In this document: one piece after another, positions 43,792-50,794 of the stretch
How positions within the stretch are numbered: position 1 is the first letter of the stretch
Layout of the letters: every line of letters begins with the position of its first letter
Assembly (NCBI GenBank): GCA_045595965.1
Contig: JAZOBN010000032.1
Coordinates: 62,001 to 126,000 of the forward strand
Source: CAAGNP01 sp045595965
GTDB taxonomy: Bacteria > Bacteroidota > Bacteroidia > Bacteroidales > UBA932
DNA length: 64,000 bases
Direction of reading: 5' to 3'
Notes under the pieces: model-generated
What the model saw: only the letters and a program-made list of their open reading frames with translations
Database searches by the model: none
What the model was told of the DNA's origin: nothing
Made by a program: the position numbers and the translations under genes

Positions 43792-43883
43792 AGTAAGGCG
43801 ACTTGCTGCACAGATGTGTGGCGGGCCGCCTTTCTTGTTTCCATATAATCTGACAAACAACTATCAATAAAATAACTTAAAGG

Positions 43884-44009
43884 ATGAAAACAAATGAAAT
43901 TATGAACTACGAGGCTCCGCAGGTGGAGATAGTAGAAGTTGAAGTGGAAAAAGGCTTTGCCACATCGGGCGGCGAGTATCCAGGATGGGGTAGTGAAAAC
44001 CCTCTATAA
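43884..44009 (+). CDS. 41-residue KGFA peptide before the fimbrillin-like gene
   Basis: From the ATG at 43884, preceded by TTAAAGG: MKTNEIMNYEAPQVEIVEVE, then VEKGFATSGGEYPGWGSENPL. Similar short peptides with the core EVEKGFAxS are, to my memory, common next to fimbrillin-like lipoprotein genes in Bacteroidales and remain hypothetical. There is no signal peptide. The acidic N-part and short Gly/Trp-rich tail resemble a leader-core precursor, but no modifying enzyme is adjacent. It lies 25 bp before the fimbrillin-like gene. Confidence 0.65.
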   Translation: MKTNEIMNYEAPQVEIVEVEVEKGFATSGGEYPGWGSENPL

Positions 44010-44034
44010 TCAAACGAATGTCTAACAGTAAAAA

Positions 44035-44907
44035 ATGAAAAAAGAAATGAAAAAGATTTTTATGGCTGCTATGACATTGGCAGTGGTAGTACTTGCAAGT
44101 TGCAGTAACGAAGACTTGAATGTAAAAAACAACGATGTTAAGGTAAACTTTACTGTTGCAGAAAAGGTCGGTTTTGGTACCGATACCCGTGCCGTGAAAA
44201 CAGGTTGGGAAAATGGCGATGAGATTCTGATTGTATTGCTTAGTTCAGATGGATGGTACAACGAGGATGGTTACAACTACATGAAGTTGATATATAACGG
44301 TAGCGCTTGGACAACAGATCTTACCGGTTTGGATCAAACCAGATTGCTTAATGGACAATTATACATGGCTATCTATCATCCGGGGACAATTACCGTTGGT
44401 GAGCAAGAAGGATCCCCTGGTTATTACAAACTGTCTGGTTATAAGGGTGGCGAGTATTTGCTATTTGCTGGCGATGCTGTTAAATATACCTACGAAGGTG
44501 CAAGCATTGATTTGGGCACCATTGCCTTTGAACGCTATGTTCAAAATTTCCAAATCTCTGTTAAAGACTTGGCATCAGCTGGTAAAGCCAATGGCACTTG
44601 GGAATTGTACATTCAAGATGCAGAGGGAAATGATGCAGATAGGATGTATTATTACGCAGCAGACAAAGCTTTCTTGAGAACTACAGGCTTTGGTATTTAT
44701 CAAACCGATTACAGCTCTGGTATCAACTATAAAGGCGATGTTGTATTCTATTTCTCAAATGCCGGCAGTGATGAAACTTCGTTGAAGTTCTTGTTGCAGA
44801 TTGATGGTGGTGATGCATACACTTATACCACTACCACCATTCCACAAATGGGCCAGGCTTATCTTTTGCCAGCAATTACAGACCCAAAATGGACAAAAAT
44901 TAACTAA
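44035..44907 (+). CDS. Fimbrillin-family (Mfa-like) lipoprotein
   Basis: 290 residues. Lipobox LASC with Cys near residue 23. After the lipobox come NFTVAEKVGFGTDTRAVKTGWENGDEILIVLL, the TR...W..GD pattern of Mfa-like/FimA fimbrillin proteins, and a C-terminal TTIPQMGQAYLLPAI. Such proteins are exported as lipoproteins and may assemble into type V pili after proteolytic trimming, or serve as tip/anchor subunits. No other pilus genes are adjacent. Start at 44035 or the ATG at 44047. A strong terminator follows. Confidence 0.85.
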   Translation: MKKEMKKIFMAAMTLAVVVLASCSNEDLNVKNNDVKVNFTVAEKVGFGTDTRAVKTGWENGDEILIVLLSSDGWYNEDGYNYMKLIYNGSAWTTDLTGLDQTRLLNGQLYMAIYHPGTITVGEQEGSPGYYKLSGYKGGEYLLFAGDAVKYTYEGASIDLGTIAFERYVQNFQISVKDLASAGKANGTWELYIQDAEGNDADRMYYYAADKAFLRTTGFGIYQTDYSSGINYKGDVVFYFSNAGSDETSLKFLLQIDGGDAYTYTTTTIPQMGQAYLLPAITDPKWTKIN

Positions 44908-44933
44908 TCCATAAGCAATCAACGTAATACACT

Positions 44934-44962
44934 AAAAAGGCTGCACACGTTGCAGCCTTTTT
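44934..44962 (+). terminator. Intrinsic terminator after the fimbrillin-like gene
   Basis: A perfect 12-bp stem (AAAAAGGCTGCA/TGCAGCCTTTTT) with a 5-nt loop, ending in a T-run. Confidence 0.9.
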
Positions 44963-45033
44963 CTTACCTATAAATGGTGTATCACATCACCCCTTCATCA
45001 ACAAAACTGAAACAGCACAAAAAAGAACCTCCC

Positions 45034-45204
45034 TCACAGAGAAGCTCTCTTATATAAATCCGCTATCTCTTCTGAAAACTTATGAAAGTTCTTAAGGCAA
45101 TCAGGTGTCACATGACTGTACATAATGCCCATATCAATATATTCAAGCCCCGTTAAAGTTCTTTCATTGAATTTTATCCTACTCACTTTACATATGCCGG
45201 CCAT
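45034..45204 (-). pseudogene. Possible C-terminal gene fragment, unidentified
   Basis: A 56-codon frame from an ATG at 45204, ending RTLTGLEYIDMGIMYSHVTPDCLKN and so on to LYKRASL. The YSHVTP segment is reminiscent of the end of a tyrosine recombinase (Y-x-H-V near the catalytic Tyr), but the match is too short to trust. Its 5' end merges into the 51-bp tandem repeat, so if it was a gene it is truncated. Confidence 0.25.
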
Positions 45205-45330
45205 AAAAAAGGCCCTTTTCTTGGCCGCAGTCCCCAATCGACCTTTAGCGGCCAGAAAAACAGCCCATTTCCTGGCCGTCGCTCCCAATCAACCCTCGGT
45301 GGCCAGAAAAACAGCCCATTTCCTGGCCAG
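45199..45330. repeat. 51-bp tandem repeat, 2.6 copies
   Basis: Units start at 45199, 45250 and 45301. Copies two and three are nearly identical (GGCCAGAAAAACAGCCCATT and on to CCTGGCC); copy one is diverged. Each unit carries an inner inverted repeat GGCCAG...CTGGCC. The stretch 44963-45358 holds otherwise only the doubtful fragment at 45034. Confidence 0.8.
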
Positions 45331-45358
45331 TTAACAATTCGACGGCAGAAGCTCATCT

Positions 45359-45455
45359 CACTTCACATACGCCAGCGTGGCAATACTGACATGAACCCCA
45401 ACTCCTCCACCAGAATAGTAGCGCAAGCCTCCAGGGTAGCACCGGTGGTAAGGAT
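45359..45455 (-). pseudogene. comF 3'-end remnant, frameshifted copy
   Basis: On the minus strand it reads ILTTGATLEACATILVEELG and, after a one-base shift, VHVSIATLAYVK. This is the C-terminal phosphoribosyltransferase motif of ComF (V-TTGATL-EC...A.LV.TLA). It aligns over about 97 bp with the copy at 46357-46453 with a one-base indel. The upstream part of the gene is missing. Confidence 0.65.
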
Positions 45456-45492
45456 ATAATATAACAGTGATATAAGAATAATAAGGAGCGGA

Positions 45493-45966
45493 CTACTTCC
45501 TGCCATAGCGCCTGCCATAGCGCACAGAAGGCTCAGAAAGGAAACCATGATTAGGCGAATCCATCTCTTGGATAATCTGAAGCATTTCTGCGGGAGTAAC
45601 CACAAACGGCTTCTTTGGAAAATGTTTTATATTGCCGGTTACAAGGAATGAATCTTCATTTGCAAGAGCAACCTCATAGAAAACAACATCCCTTGGATCC
45701 GGGAATTGTTCATTGCTGCCAATTCTCCGAGAATCTATACCACCTTCCCTGATAGCATCAATGACAGCACTGATTGTTTCTTTCGAAAAATTGAACTTAG
45801 GCCTTTTCAAAACGGCTACGTACTCTTCAATTATTTCGTTGTTGTATACTGGTACAATAACCCTGTCATATAGATAATCAAGGACCTTGACAGTAGCTGA
45901 ATCATGGTGGCGCGACAAAAGCGCTGATACAATCACATTGGTGTCAATAACTGCATATATTTTCAT
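45493..45966 (-). CDS. PIN-domain toxin of a type II toxin-antitoxin pair
   Basis: 157 residues from the ATG at 45966; a GTG 9 bp upstream is possible but overlaps the antitoxin. The N-terminus KIYAVIDTNVIVSALLS has the first PIN acidic residue, and further acidic positions occur in EIIEEY and the DPRDVVFYEVAL segment. SFLVTGNIKHF is the conserved late motif of the putative-toxin PIN subfamily (COG1569). PIN toxins are magnesium-dependent RNases. The gene starts 1 bp after the antitoxin stop. Confidence 0.88.
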   Translation of the reverse strand: MKIYAVIDTNVIVSALLSRHHDSATVKVLDYLYDRVIVPVYNNEIIEEYVAVLKRPKFNFSKETISAVIDAIREGGIDSRRIGSNEQFPDPRDVVFYEVALANEDSFLVTGNIKHFPKKPFVVTPAEMLQIIQEMDSPNHGFLSEPSVRYGRRYGRK

Positions 45967-45967
45967 A

Positions 45968-46267
45968 CTACTCACCCCTTCTGGCCAATCTTATCTCCTC
46001 ATTAATCTCCTCAAGGCCCATGCCCGCAGTTCCATTTTCTGCAGCAATTTTACGCATTTCATAGAATGCTTTTCTTCCTCTCTCCATCACGTCATCAATA
46101 GGGTCAGCCTCTATTGCAAAAGGAATCCTTCTCTGACGTATAACTGTCTTAACATATATATTGAATGCCGTATTGGCACTCATGCCAAATTCTTCGCACA
46201 GTTTATCAAACTCAGCCTTCAATTCTGCGTCCATTCTGATGGTTGTTGCTATCTGTCCCATAGTCAT
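45968..46267 (-). CDS. RelB/DinJ-like antitoxin
   Basis: 99 residues from the ATG at 46267 (MTMGQ); the ATG at 46261 is also possible. The N-terminus QIATTIRMDAELKAEFDKLCEEFGMSANTAFNIYVKTVIRQRRIPF is a ribbon-helix-helix domain of the RelB/DinJ family, giving DNA binding and autoregulation. The C-terminal helix would wrap the toxin. The usual RelB partner is a RelE-type toxin; pairing with a PIN protein is a known mixed arrangement. Confidence 0.87.
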   Translation of the reverse strand: MTMGQIATTIRMDAELKAEFDKLCEEFGMSANTAFNIYVKTVIRQRRIPFAIEADPIDDVMERGRKAFYEMRKIAAENGTAGMGLEEINEEIRLARRGE

Positions 46268-46277
46268 GTCATTTTTA

Positions 46278-46310
46278 CAAAGATATATAAATGACGTCAT
46301 ATTGCAATAT
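46278..46310 (-). promoter_or_regulatory. Toxin-antitoxin promoter and operators
   Basis: -7 box TATCTTTG on the minus strand (46278-46285). Two palindromes sit in the spacer and -33 region: ATGACGTCAT (46291-46300) and ATATTGCAATAT (46299-46310). They are well placed for repression by the antitoxin. The start codon is about 10 bp downstream, so the mRNA is almost leaderless. Confidence 0.6.
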
Positions 46311-46355
46311 ATATGCCATCAAATTTACTTGAATTATCAAGGAAAAGCGCTTTTA

Positions 46356-46484
46356 TCACTCCATATACGCCAACGTAGCTATACTCACCCTGCACCCCAA
46401 TTCCTTCACCAGAATAGTTGCGCAGGCCTCCAGGGGCGCACCGGTGGTAAGGACAACCTCAATCGTAGTCTCCTGATCAACAGT
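46356..46484 (-). pseudogene. comF 3'-end remnant, in-frame copy
   Basis: 42 open codons followed by a stop: ETTIEVVLTTGAPLEAC, ATILVKELGCRVSIATLAYME. This is the last part of a ComF-type phosphoribosyltransferase (LTTGAxLEAC motif and the terminal TLA). The rest of comF is absent; the frame closes upstream at a TAA (46485-46487). It pairs with the similar remnant at 45359-45455, the two flanking the toxin-antitoxin genes. Confidence 0.65.
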
Positions 46485-46562
46485 TTAATACAAGGCTGCC
46501 CTTTCGGATGTGTTAAGGGCTGGAAAATGGCCCTTTCTGAGCCTGGAGTGCCCTGGATATAG

Positions 46563-46600
46563 AAAACGGGCTGGAAAAGATTGATTTTCCAGCCCGTTTT
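46563..46600 (-). terminator. Intrinsic terminator downstream of the GGGtGRT gene
   Basis: A perfect 16-bp stem (AAAACGGGCTGGAAAA/TTTTCCAGCCCGTTTT) with a 6-nt loop. T-runs on both arms let it work in either direction. Confidence 0.85.
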
Positions 46601-46610
46601 GGTTTATGGA

Positions 46611-46663
46611 TCCCCGCTCTATGTCGGGGATGACTTCTTGTCATTGCCGGCGTGAACGGCAAT
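46611..46663. repeat. REP-like pair of hairpins
   Basis: TCCCCG/CGGGGA (46611-46630) and ATTGCCG/CGGCAAT (46643-46663) with short loops, 12 bp apart. This looks like an extragenic palindromic doublet; only one copy is in the window. Confidence 0.45.
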
Positions 46664-46668
46664 CAATA

Positions 46669-47682
46669 TTATTTCTCAAATCCTTGAGCTACGTCTACAG
46701 CGACAGCTACAGTAGCACCTACCATAGGGTTGTTACCGATGCCGAGGAAGCCCATCATCTCCACGTGTGCTGGAACTGATGAAGAACCTGCGAACTGAGC
46801 GTCTGAGTGCATACGGCCCATTGTGTCGGTCATACCGTATGATGCAGGACCTGCAGCCATGTTGTCAGGGTGAAGGGTACGGCCTGTACCACCACCTGAA
46901 GCTACTGAGAAATATTTCTTGCCAAGCTCATTACACTCTTTCTTGTAAGTACCTGCTACAGGGTGCTGGAAACGGGTAGGGTTGGTAGAGTTACCTGTGA
47001 TAGATACATCTACACCCTCTTTGTGCATAATAGCAACACCTTCGCGTACATCATTTGCACCATAGCATCTTACTTTAGCACGTGGACCATCTGAATAAGG
47101 GATCTCACGAACTACTTTAAGTTCTGAAGTGAAGTAGTCGAACTCTGTCTGAACATAGGTAAAGCCGTTGATACGAGAGATGATCATAGCTGCGTCTTTA
47201 CCAAGACCGTTAAGGATACAGCGTAGAGGCTCTTTACGTACTTTGTCAGCTTTAGCAGCAATCTTGATAGCACCTTCAGCTGCAGCAAATGATTCGTGAC
47301 CTGCAAGGAAAGCGAAACATTTGGTCTCTTCTCTAAGAAGACGGGCAGCAAGGTTACCGTGACCAAGACCTACTTTGCGGTCATCAGCCACAGAGCCTGG
47401 GATGCAGAATGCCTGAAGGCCAAGTCCGATAGCTTCAGCAGCATCAGCAGCATTTTTGCAACCTTTCTTGATTGCGATTGCAGCACCAACTACATAAGCC
47501 CATTTTGCATTTTCAAAGCAGATAGGCTGAGTCTCTTCACAAGTTTTATAAGGATCTACACCGTGAGCTTCACAAATCTGGTTAGCCTCTTCGATGCTCT
47601 GGATACCCACTTCATTCAAGGCAGCAAGAATCTGTTTCATTCTGCGGTCCTGACTCTCAAATTTTACCTCTCTAATTGCCAT
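46669..47682 (-). CDS. GGGtGRT-family protein
   Basis: 337 residues with the family's namesake motif GGGTGRTL at about 262-269. A Gly/Met-rich C-terminus (PASYGMTDTMGRMHSDAQFAGSSS, GFLGIGNNPMVGATVAVAVDVAQGF) and an N-terminal EVKFESQDRRMKQILAALNE are also seen. Pfam lists the family only by its motif; the function is unknown to me. The protein is cytosolic and has no obvious cofactor fold beyond the Gly-rich loop, which could hold a phosphate. It lies 12 bp downstream of an IscU-like gene, the usual neighbour in my memory, so the two probably work together. Confidence 0.92.
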   Translation of the reverse strand: MAIREVKFESQDRRMKQILAALNEVGIQSIEEANQICEAHGVDPYKTCEETQPICFENAKWAYVVGAAIAIKKGCKNAADAAEAIGLGLQAFCIPGSVADDRKVGLGHGNLAARLLREETKCFAFLAGHESFAAAEGAIKIAAKADKVRKEPLRCILNGLGKDAAMIISRINGFTYVQTEFDYFTSELKVVREIPYSDGPRAKVRCYGANDVREGVAIMHKEGVDVSITGNSTNPTRFQHPVAGTYKKECNELGKKYFSVASGGGTGRTLHPDNMAAGPASYGMTDTMGRMHSDAQFAGSSSVPAHVEMMGFLGIGNNPMVGATVAVAVDVAQGFEK

Positions 47683-47694
47683 AATAATTCCTCC

Positions 47695-48396
47695 TTATTC
47701 ATTACGTGGGTCAATATATTTAACAGCGCCTTGTTCTTCAGAGAAGCGACCGTAAGTGCCGGTAACTTTCTTAAGAGCTTCGTTAGCGTCTGTACCTTTC
47801 TTAATTTCTTCCATGAATTTGCCAAGGTGAACGAATTCGTAACCGATAATTTCGTTGTTCTTGTCAAGAGCGATGCGAGAGCAGTAACCTTCAGCCATTT
47901 CAAGATAACGGGGACCTTTTGCTACAGTACCGAACATGGTACCAACCTGGCTTCTCAAACCTTTACCAAGGTCTTCAAGACCGGCACCGATAGTAAGACC
48001 ACCCTCAGAGAAAGCAGACTGTGTACGGCCGTAAACGATTTGTAGGAAAAGTTCGCGCATTGCAGTGTTGATAGCGTCACAAACAAGGTCAGTATTCAGT
48101 GCTTCAAGAATGGTCTTGCCAGGGAGAATTTCAGAAGCCATAGCTGCTGAGTGGGTCATACCTGAACATCCGATAGTCTCGACAAGAGCCTCCTGGATGA
48201 CACCTTCTTTAACGTTTAGAGTGAGTTTGCAAGCACCTTGTTGTGGAGCACACCAACCGATACCGTGAGTGAAACCAGAGATATCTTTAATCTCTTTGCT
48301 CTTTACCCATTGACCTTCCTGAGGAATGGGAGCCGGGCCGTGTTTGGCACCTTGAGCTACGCAGCACATTTGCTGCACTTCGTGTGAATAAATCAT
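47695..48396 (-). CDS. IscU/NifU-like iron-sulfur scaffold protein
   Basis: 233 residues. The centre is a scaffold-like domain: GFTHGIGWCAPQQGACKLTLNVKEGVIQEALVETIGCSGMTHSAAMASEIL. Candidate cluster ligands are Cys49, Cys56, Cys77 and Cys106 (LVCDAINTAM); IscU uses three Cys and an Asp. A CC pair is also present at residues 11-12. Longer than IscU (about 130) because of an extra C-terminal region. No cysteine desulfurase is adjacent, so it is not part of a standard isc or suf operon. Promoter with TATCTTTG at 48444-48451. Confidence 0.88.
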   Translation of the reverse strand: MIYSHEVQQMCCVAQGAKHGPAPIPQEGQWVKSKEIKDISGFTHGIGWCAPQQGACKLTLNVKEGVIQEALVETIGCSGMTHSAAMASEILPGKTILEALNTDLVCDAINTAMRELFLQIVYGRTQSAFSEGGLTIGAGLEDLGKGLRSQVGTMFGTVAKGPRYLEMAEGYCSRIALDKNNEIIGYEFVHLGKFMEEIKKGTDANEALKKVTGTYGRFSEEQGAVKYIDPRNE

Positions 48397-48443
48397 AATT
48401 TTTATCTAGATATAAATTGTTTGTCTTTATATTTTCCAATCGG

Positions 48444-48490
48444 CAAAGATAATGCCGATTTTTGAAAAATCATAAATTACACTACCTTTG
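48444..48490. promoter_or_regulatory. Divergent promoters of the GGGtGRT unit and DPP-IV
   Basis: Minus strand: TATCTTTG (48444-48451), inside an inverted repeat ATCGGCA/TGCCGAT. Plus strand: TTTG at 48461-48464 and TACCTTTG at 48483-48490, spacing 18 bp. The two -7 boxes lie 31 bp apart. Confidence 0.6.
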
Positions 48491-48511
48491 AGACAAATTG
48501 ATTTTAATAAT

Positions 48512-50722
48512 ATGAGAATTATATCGCTTTTAACGTCATTGTTGCTGATATTCTCTGCATCAATGGACCTCAATGGACAGGAACTGACACTTGAAGATAT
48601 CTACAAAACCAGAAAATATGGTCAGAGGGGGATTGCATCGATGCGCTGGATGAAGGATAATGTTTCGTACTCGACCCTTGAGACAAACAAGGAGGTGGGT
48701 GGACGTGATATTGTCCGTTATGATGTAAAGACGGGGGAGAGGAGTGTTGTAGTGCCCGCTTCGGACCTGATGCACGAAGGGAAAGCGATACAGATACAAG
48801 ATTATATCTGGTCAGAGGACAATACAAAAATGTTGGTCTATACCAATTCCAGAAGGGTGTGGAGAGATAATACGAGGGGGGATTACTGGGTTTTGGATCT
48901 GCAGAGAGGAGATTTTAGACAGTTGGGACAGGGGCTCGATCCGGCAAGGATGATGTTTGCAAAATTCTCTCCTGCGGCAGATAAGGTGGCTTATGTCTAT
49001 TACAACAATATCTATGTGGAGGATCTCGCTACAAATCAGAGGAGGCAACTCACTTTTGATGGAAGTGACGAGATAATCAATGGAAATTTTGATTGGGTTT
49101 ATGAAGAGGAGCTTGGAATTCAGGATGGTTTCCGCTGGAGTCCGGATGGAAAAAGTATTGCTTACTGGCACTCTGATACAAGGGGGACAGGTGTCTTCTA
49201 TATGATCAATAATGTAGATTCGGTCTATTCGTCGGTAATCCCTTTCCCATATCCAAAGGCTGGAACACAAAACTCTGCTGTCAAGGTGGGGGTTGTGGAT
49301 GTGGCTACAGCCCAGAGCAGATGGTTTGACATCCCCGGTGATCCAAGGAACCACTATCTGGCCCGTATGGATTTCATCCCCAACTCAAATGAGGTGATGA
49401 TCCAGCAATTGAACCGTCTTCAGAACACCAACAAAGTCTTTATAGGGGATGTGTCCACTATGGAACTTGAAAATATCTACACAGATACAGATGAGGCTTT
49501 CCTGAATGTTCACGACAATATTGTCTGGTTGGAGAATGAGAAATATTTCACCTGGACCAGTGAAAAAGATGGTTGGAGACACCTCTACAAAGTGTCGCGT
49601 GACGGGAAGAGGGAGAGTCTTATCACCAAGGGTGATTTTGATGTAATGAGTATTTCGTGCATCGATCCCAAAGGTGGATATGTCTACTATCTTGCATCTC
49701 CCCACAGTGCAATAGACCGTTACCTGTACAGAAGCCGTCTGGATGGGAAAGGGGAGGCAGAGAGGGTCACTCCGGAGGGGGAAGCCGGTTACCACGGATA
49801 TAATATTTCCGGTAATGCACAATATGCACTTCATACTTTCCAGAACTCAACTACACCCACTCTCTATGAGATGATCTTTCTAAAAAAACACCAGACAATA
49901 AAGGTGATGCAGGACAATAAAGCTTTGAAGGAGAGATATGATTCCCTTGGATTGGCAAAGAAGGAGTTCTTACGTGTAGATATCGGGGAGGCAATACTTG
50001 ATGGATGGATGATCAAACCTAAAAATTTTGACCCTTCAAAAAAATATCCGGTAATTTTCCACATCTATGGCGAACCCGCTTCATCTACTGTCCTGAATAC
50101 TTGGTCGAGCAACGATATGTGGCACCAGTTTCTGGCTCAGCAGGGGTATATCATTATGAGTATTGACCCTCGTGGAACAAATATGCCCAAAGGACGTGAG
50201 TGGAGAAAATCGATTTATGGGAAGGTGGGGACAGTGGGCCCTCAGGACCATGCAGAGGCGGTGCAGATCGTCTTGGCACAATATCCTTTCCTCGATCCTG
50301 CAAGGGTAGGAATATGGGGATGGAGCGGAGGAGGTTCTTCAACCCAGCATGCTCTCTTCAAATATCCTGAGATATATAAGGTGGGGATAGCTGTGGCCGG
50401 CGTCTCTCTCCAGAATCTCTATGACACCATCTATCAGGAGAGGTATATGGGACTTCCACAGACCAATTCTGAAGGGTTCTATAACGGCTCTCCTCTGAAT
50501 TTTGCACAGAATCTTCAAGGCAAGCTCTTCCTTATCCACGGTACGGGAGATGATAATGTCCACTATCAATGTCATGAAATGCTGGTGAACAAACTTATCG
50601 AGCACAACAAGATGTTCCAGATGATGTCGTACCCTATGAGGGCGCATGGGATATATGAGGGGGCAAATACCACATATCACCTCTACCAGACTATGTTGAA
50701 GTTCTGGCTTGAGAATCTATAA
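48512..50722 (+). CDS. Exported dipeptidyl-peptidase IV (S9B)
   Basis: 736 residues from the ATG at 48512 (an upstream TTG lies in the -7 box). Signal peptide to about residue 22. An eight-bladed propeller domain (about 30-470) includes NFDWVYEEELGIQDGFRWSPDG, with the Glu-Glu pair that holds the substrate amino terminus. An alpha/beta-hydrolase domain follows. The catalytic triad is Ser605 (GWSGGG, where most have GWSYGG), Asp680 (GTGDDNVH) and His712 (MRAHG). It removes Xaa-Pro or Xaa-Ala dipeptides from peptides in the periplasm. Confidence 0.95.
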   Translation: MRIISLLTSLLLIFSASMDLNGQELTLEDIYKTRKYGQRGIASMRWMKDNVSYSTLETNKEVGGRDIVRYDVKTGERSVVVPASDLMHEGKAIQIQDYIWSEDNTKMLVYTNSRRVWRDNTRGDYWVLDLQRGDFRQLGQGLDPARMMFAKFSPAADKVAYVYYNNIYVEDLATNQRRQLTFDGSDEIINGNFDWVYEEELGIQDGFRWSPDGKSIAYWHSDTRGTGVFYMINNVDSVYSSVIPFPYPKAGTQNSAVKVGVVDVATAQSRWFDIPGDPRNHYLARMDFIPNSNEVMIQQLNRLQNTNKVFIGDVSTMELENIYTDTDEAFLNVHDNIVWLENEKYFTWTSEKDGWRHLYKVSRDGKRESLITKGDFDVMSISCIDPKGGYVYYLASPHSAIDRYLYRSRLDGKGEAERVTPEGEAGYHGYNISGNAQYALHTFQNSTTPTLYEMIFLKKHQTIKVMQDNKALKERYDSLGLAKKEFLRVDIGEAILDGWMIKPKNFDPSKKYPVIFHIYGEPASSTVLNTWSSNDMWHQFLAQQGYIIMSIDPRGTNMPKGREWRKSIYGKVGTVGPQDHAEAVQIVLAQYPFLDPARVGIWGWSGGGSSTQHALFKYPEIYKVGIAVAGVSLQNLYDTIYQERYMGLPQTNSEGFYNGSPLNFAQNLQGKLFLIHGTGDDNVHYQCHEMLVNKLIEHNKMFQMMSYPMRAHGIYEGANTTYHLYQTMLKFWLENL

Positions 50723-50794
50723 CATTGTAATTCTAAATTTGGTAGAATCACAATTAGTGACTTACTTTGCGATTTACTATTGACGATTACGATA

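Larger units (their letters stand above)
43349..43883 (+). other. Long leader region upstream of the fimbrillin unit
   Basis: 535 bp without a normal-size gene. It holds two -7 boxes (TATTTTTG 43484-43491; TATCTTCG 43633-43640), a perfect 24-bp palindrome (43583-43606), and a duplicated motif ATGTAAACGCAT (43565-43576 and 43766-43777), each copy preceded by a CTAAA and G-run block. It also holds a G9 tract and a possible inverted repeat AAGGCG/CGCCTT (43795-43832) followed by TTCTTGTTT. Confidence 0.6.

Noticed and set aside
45125..45334. A plus-strand 69-codon frame with 17-residue repeats
   Set aside because: It arises from the 51-bp tandem repeat being a multiple of three; it has no start signal or family match.
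47296..48045. A 249-codon plus-strand frame
   Set aside because: It lies entirely antisense to the GGGtGRT and IscU-like genes, has no family resemblance, and is explained by the codon bias of those genes.
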